A stretch of DNA of 24,350 nucleotides from Myxococcales bacterium UBA1660 (lineage in GTDB: Bacteria; Myxococcota_A; Polyangia; Polyangiales; Houyiibacteriaceae), in contig DCLA01000085.1 of NCBI GenBank assembly GCA_002320815.1, positions 21,036 through 45,385 of the forward strand, in the 5' to 3' direction. Positions 22,047 through 24,350 of the stretch are shown here, piece by piece. The translations under genes were made by a program, and so were the position numbers. A model generated the notes under the pieces. The model was not told where the DNA came from and ran no database searches. It saw nothing but the letters and a program-made list of their open reading frames with translations. The stretch's first letter is position 1. Each line of letters opens with the position of its first letter.

Positions 22047-23099
22047 ATGGCACGACGAGTAGGGATCCTCGACGTCTTCGGCCTGCGGCCCCTGGGGCCG
22101 GCGCTGAAGCAATCCTGGGCGGCGCTCGCTGGTGATGGGTACACCCCGCCGACCCAGTTCGGGCCGAGCTCCCTGCGCATGTTCCGGCCCTGGGTGTCTC
22201 TGCCGCTATGGCTGCGGCGCGAGCGCGGCGATGGCCGGGTGTGGGTCTACAACCTCTTCAACCGGAACCCCATCCCGCGGGACGAGGGCTATTCGGTGAA
22301 GATCACCGACTGCCGCGACTTCCGGGGCGGCCAGCTCACCTACGACGGGCACGTGGGCACCGACTTCGCGGTCCCCCCGGGCACCCCGGTGCGTACCTGC
22401 GCTCCCGGGGTGGTCCGCTCGGTCCAGAAGGAGATGCAGCGCGGCGGCCTCAAGGTCGTCGTCGACCACGGCGACGGGTTGATCACCCACTCGAACCACC
22501 TGGCCCGGGCGCTCGTTCGTCCCGGTCAGACCCTGGCCCGCGGAGAGGTCCTCGGCCTCAGCGGGATGTCCAGCGTGGACGGCATCCTCTTCTTCCCCTG
22601 GCTGGCGCCCCACCTCCACCTCAACGTGCTCCTCGACGGCGAGCCCGCCGATCCCTTCGCGCCCCCCGGCGAGACCCCGCTCTGGCGCACGGGCAACGAC
22701 CCCCTTCCGGCGCCGCCTGGCGACCCGGGCGCCCGCGGTGAGCCCACCCGCTGGGACATGGCGGCGGTCGACGCCGCCATCCGGTCCGTGCTCGACCCGG
22801 AGCTTCGCCGGGAGCTCGAGGCCATCGACGACCCCCAGGCGCAAGGGTGCGCGGTGGCCACCGCGCGGGTGTTCCGGTACTCGGCGTTCGGCGACCACCC
22901 CCGGCTCGTCGCTCGCCCCCATGGGCGCCGGCCGCGCTTGGACCTTCCCTTCGACGGCTACCGAGGTATCGTCTTCGCTGACGACGGCTCGACGCCGATT
23001 CCCCGCGGGGACTCCGCGGCCCGGGAACCGACCGGGATCGACGGAATCTCCCACGATTCACGCGGGGGCAGACGTTTTGCGCCAAAAAGTCGGAGCTAA
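22047..23099 (+). CDS. M23-family (LytM/peptidoglycan endopeptidase-like) metallopeptidase
   Basis: 350 residues from the ATG at 22047; the frame is open upstream but has no better start. The LytM fold is clear: YDGHVGTDFAVPPGTPV (99-115) supplies zinc ligands His102 and Asp106, HSNHL (148-152) supplies a catalytic His, and HLHLNV (189-194) supplies the third ligand His191. A glycine-rich ALGAPGVV-type beta core (APGVVRSV) is also present. M23 enzymes cut peptide cross-links in peptidoglycan. There is no recognisable signal peptide or membrane helix; the N-terminal 65 residues are Arg/Pro/Trp-rich. About 130 residues follow the catalytic domain and match nothing I recognise. Substrate and location are therefore uncertain. 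Confidence 0.85.
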   Translation: MARRVGILDVFGLRPLGPALKQSWAALAGDGYTPPTQFGPSSLRMFRPWVSLPLWLRRERGDGRVWVYNLFNRNPIPRDEGYSVKITDCRDFRGGQLTYDGHVGTDFAVPPGTPVRTCAPGVVRSVQKEMQRGGLKVVVDHGDGLITHSNHLARALVRPGQTLARGEVLGLSGMSSVDGILFFPWLAPHLHLNVLLDGEPADPFAPPGETPLWRTGNDPLPAPPGDPGARGEPTRWDMAAVDAAIRSVLDPELRRELEAIDDPQAQGCAVATARVFRYSAFGDHPRLVARPHGRRPRLDLPFDGYRGIVFADDGSTPIPRGDSAAREPTGIDGISHDSRGGRRFAPKSRS

Positions 23100-23126
23100 T
23101 TGGGCGCGATAGTGGCGTTGTGCTAC
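23100..23126 (+). promoter_or_regulatory. Candidate promoter for the 23375 gene
   Basis: TTGGGC (about 23100-23105) and TGCTAC (23121-23126) lie about 15 bp apart, in the first part of the 275-bp gap after the M23 gene. Unlike the other TGCTAC boxes, this one is about 250 nt upstream of the start codon. It would therefore give a long 5' leader. Confidence 0.5.
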
Positions 23127-23374
23127 GTTGACCCTGCGAATTCACGAGGCGTGATCGCACTTGGCCCGGAGAGTGCACTTCGCGCGGGCCGTAAACGGCG
23201 CTGTTTTCTGCGCGGATCTGACTCATTTCCGCGGGTTATGGTGCCACCTGAGACATAGTGGTATCGGGAAGAGCATACTTTCCGAGCCCGGTTGTTGGCT
23301 CCATTCAGCCTTTCCGGGTCTTCGCCGACCACGCTTTGGCCGCCTCCGGCGGCACCTTTTCCAAGGAGTCCTTT
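23127..23374 (+). promoter_or_regulatory. Long, structured 5' leader of the 23375 gene
   Basis: About 240 nt between the promoter-like boxes and the TTG start, noticeably richer in T than the neighbouring genes. It contains GCCG-TAAA-CGGC (near 23187-23200) followed by a T-run (GCTGTTTTC). Nearer the gene it contains GCCGCC/GGCGGC (23339-23353, 3-nt loop) followed by ACCTTTTCC, a terminator-like hairpin ending 10 nt before the Shine-Dalgarno. A 36-codon open frame from GTG 23151 to TAG 23258 is present but lacks a proper ribosome-binding site. A regulatory leader is inference; no known riboswitch class is recognised. Confidence 0.45.
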
Positions 23375-24307
23375 TTGTCGGGTCCGCAGCTCTTCATCCA
23401 TACGAGTCGTCCCAACTGGGGCCGCGCCATCCTCGCGGCCGAGGCAGATGACCGTCGCCATTACCAGTTCGAAGATGGTCGGGTGCGCACCATCGCGCGC
23501 GACTTCTACGATCTCCTGCAGCCGGTCAACCCGGAGGAAGCCGTGGCCAAGAAGGCCGCGCGGCGTCTGCTCACGCTCCTGAAGCATTCGGACTTCGACG
23601 AACCCACCGCCAACACGCCCTCGGTCTCCATGACCTTCGGCGATCAGATCGCGCTCTTCAAGGCCGCTCTTCCGGAGGGCTTCGAGGCCGAGGCCTACAA
23701 GACCGCCTTTCGCGACGCGTCGCGCCGCAAGCGCGCCCACGTGGACGCCAGCATCGAGGCCAGCCGGGAGAACCTGGCGGTCGAGAAGCTCGACGCGCTC
23801 ATCGAGGCCGAGGACTGGAAGGGTGGCTGGAAGGTCATCAGCGACGTGCTCATGGGCTGTGATCTCCTCAGCTCCACCGAGCGCAAGGCGGTCCGCGGCA
23901 TCGAAGACGAAGAGTCGGCCCAGCTGCTCACCCTCGCGGTCCGCGATCTCCTCCACGGCGACGACGTCTTCGCCGAGCGCTTCAAGCGCTTCCTCGAGCA
24001 GGTGGAAGAGACCGAGATGCGGGGCTCCTGGTCCCTGGTGACCGCGCTGCCGGCCCTCCACGACCCGGAGGTCCACGTCTGCATCCGCGCCACCGCGTTC
24101 CGCGACCAGGCCAAGATCCTCATGCCGCAGCTGCGCATGGAGATGAAGCCCGAGCTGCCGACCTACGAGGTCCTCCAGATGATGGCCGTGAACGCTCGCG
24201 ACCAGCTCATCGAGGCCAAGGTCCAGCCCCGCGACCTCTTCGACGTGCGCAACTTCATGTGGCTGACGCTCCGCAAGGACGCCGACCGCAAGCTCCGCGC
24301 GCTTTGA
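23375..24307 (+). CDS. Conserved-looking protein of unknown function with an SRPxWG N-terminal module
   Basis: 310 residues from the TTG at 23375, chosen for the AAGGAG at 23363-23368 with 6-nt spacing; the frame extends upstream to 23258, but the extra residues look like leader. The N-terminus (about residues 5-50: FIHTSRPNWGRAILAAE ... YQFEDGRVRTI ... FYDLLQPV) resembles the small SH3-like DUF3553 module found in DNA-associated proteins. This is a pattern match by eye. The remaining 250 residues are helical and charged, with repeated helix pairs (FRDASRRKRAHVDASIEASRENL region; VRDLLHGDDVFAERFKRFLEQVEETEMRGSWSLVTALPALHDP). No membrane segment or signal is present, so it is cytosolic. It ends just before a clear terminator, which makes it a single-gene unit. 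Confidence 0.8.
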   Translation: MSGPQLFIHTSRPNWGRAILAAEADDRRHYQFEDGRVRTIARDFYDLLQPVNPEEAVAKKAARRLLTLLKHSDFDEPTANTPSVSMTFGDQIALFKAALPEGFEAEAYKTAFRDASRRKRAHVDASIEASRENLAVEKLDALIEAEDWKGGWKVISDVLMGCDLLSSTERKAVRGIEDEESAQLLTLAVRDLLHGDDVFAERFKRFLEQVEETEMRGSWSLVTALPALHDPEVHVCIRATAFRDQAKILMPQLRMEMKPELPTYEVLQMMAVNARDQLIEAKVQPRDLFDVRNFMWLTLRKDADRKLRAL

Positions 24308-24311
24308 TCTG

Positions 24312-24335
24312 GGGGGTCTTTTGCAGAAGACCCCC
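24312..24335 (+). terminator. Intrinsic terminator
   Basis: A 9-bp perfect stem (GGGGGTCTT at 24312-24320 with AAGACCCCC at 24327-24335) and a 6-nt loop begin 5 nt after the stop of the 23375 gene. It has no U-tract but is compact and well placed. Confidence 0.7.
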
Positions 24336-24350
24336 GCTCGTCGCGGGTGA

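Noticed and set aside
20348..22180. 610-residue minus-strand open frame over gabD
   Set aside because: It is antisense to a gene with intact aldehyde dehydrogenase motifs.
23161..23451. 96-residue open frame in the leader of the 23375 gene
   Set aside because: It has no ribosome-binding site, an erratic Arg/Leu composition, and overlaps the real start in another frame.

Overview
This window is a very GC-rich stretch of bacterial chromosome that reads as a myxobacterium-like member of the Myxococcota (former Deltaproteobacteria, probably class Polyangia). That placement is my inference. It rests on the base composition, on many lipoproteins whose lipobox Cys is followed by GDD-type acidic residues, on a MopE-like metal-binding repeat protein, on an FN3 lipoprotein with a Pro-Asp-rich linker, and on a sigma factor resembling the families expanded in Myxococcales. 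The window is nearly fully coding and no gap exceeds 300 bases. I found no tRNA, rRNA, insertion sequence, phage gene or CRISPR array.

Layout. 1-3917 (+): the C-terminal part of a TPR protein (probably the tail of a Ser/Thr kinase or ATPase), a parallel beta-helix lipoprotein overlapping it by 4 bases, and an unusual sigma-70 family regulator. 4003-8014 (-): an FN3/Cys-rich lipoprotein and gyrB. 8308-9276 (+): a lipoprotein keeping all copper ligands of the PHM/DBM monooxygenase fold. 9338-10985 (-): a DUF427 protein behind an unknown lipoprotein. 11127-12504 (+): RNase D and a 60-residue membrane protein. 12511-15082 (-): a membrane protein, a lipoprotein with a 36-bp tandem repeat, and a MopE-like lipoprotein. 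15166-17749 (-): a two-gene operon of an XPB-type helicase and a DUF790/Bax1-type nuclease. 17821-18660 (+): an unknown membrane protein. 18887-20375 (-): a small Arg/Glu-rich exported protein and an MscS channel. 20468-24307 (+): succinate-semialdehyde dehydrogenase, an M23 peptidase, and an unknown protein behind a long, structured leader.

How the parts relate. Housekeeping functions (gyrB, rnd, mscS, gabD) are interleaved with envelope lipoproteins that probably display binding domains on the cell surface. The strongest candidate for a little-studied system is the XPB helicase-Bax1 nuclease pair. It is known from archaea as a partnership that opens and cuts damaged DNA; here it is translationally overlapped in a bacterium, and its helicase has a changed RED motif.

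Two classes of translation start stand out. Five genes have a clean Shine-Dalgarno (8308, 16380, 19363, 20468, 23375). Another set has little or no Shine-Dalgarno but carries a TGCTAC-like -10 box 9-11 nt before the start codon (3024, 11127, 13788, 15082, 17821, 22047), which suggests leaderless transcripts.
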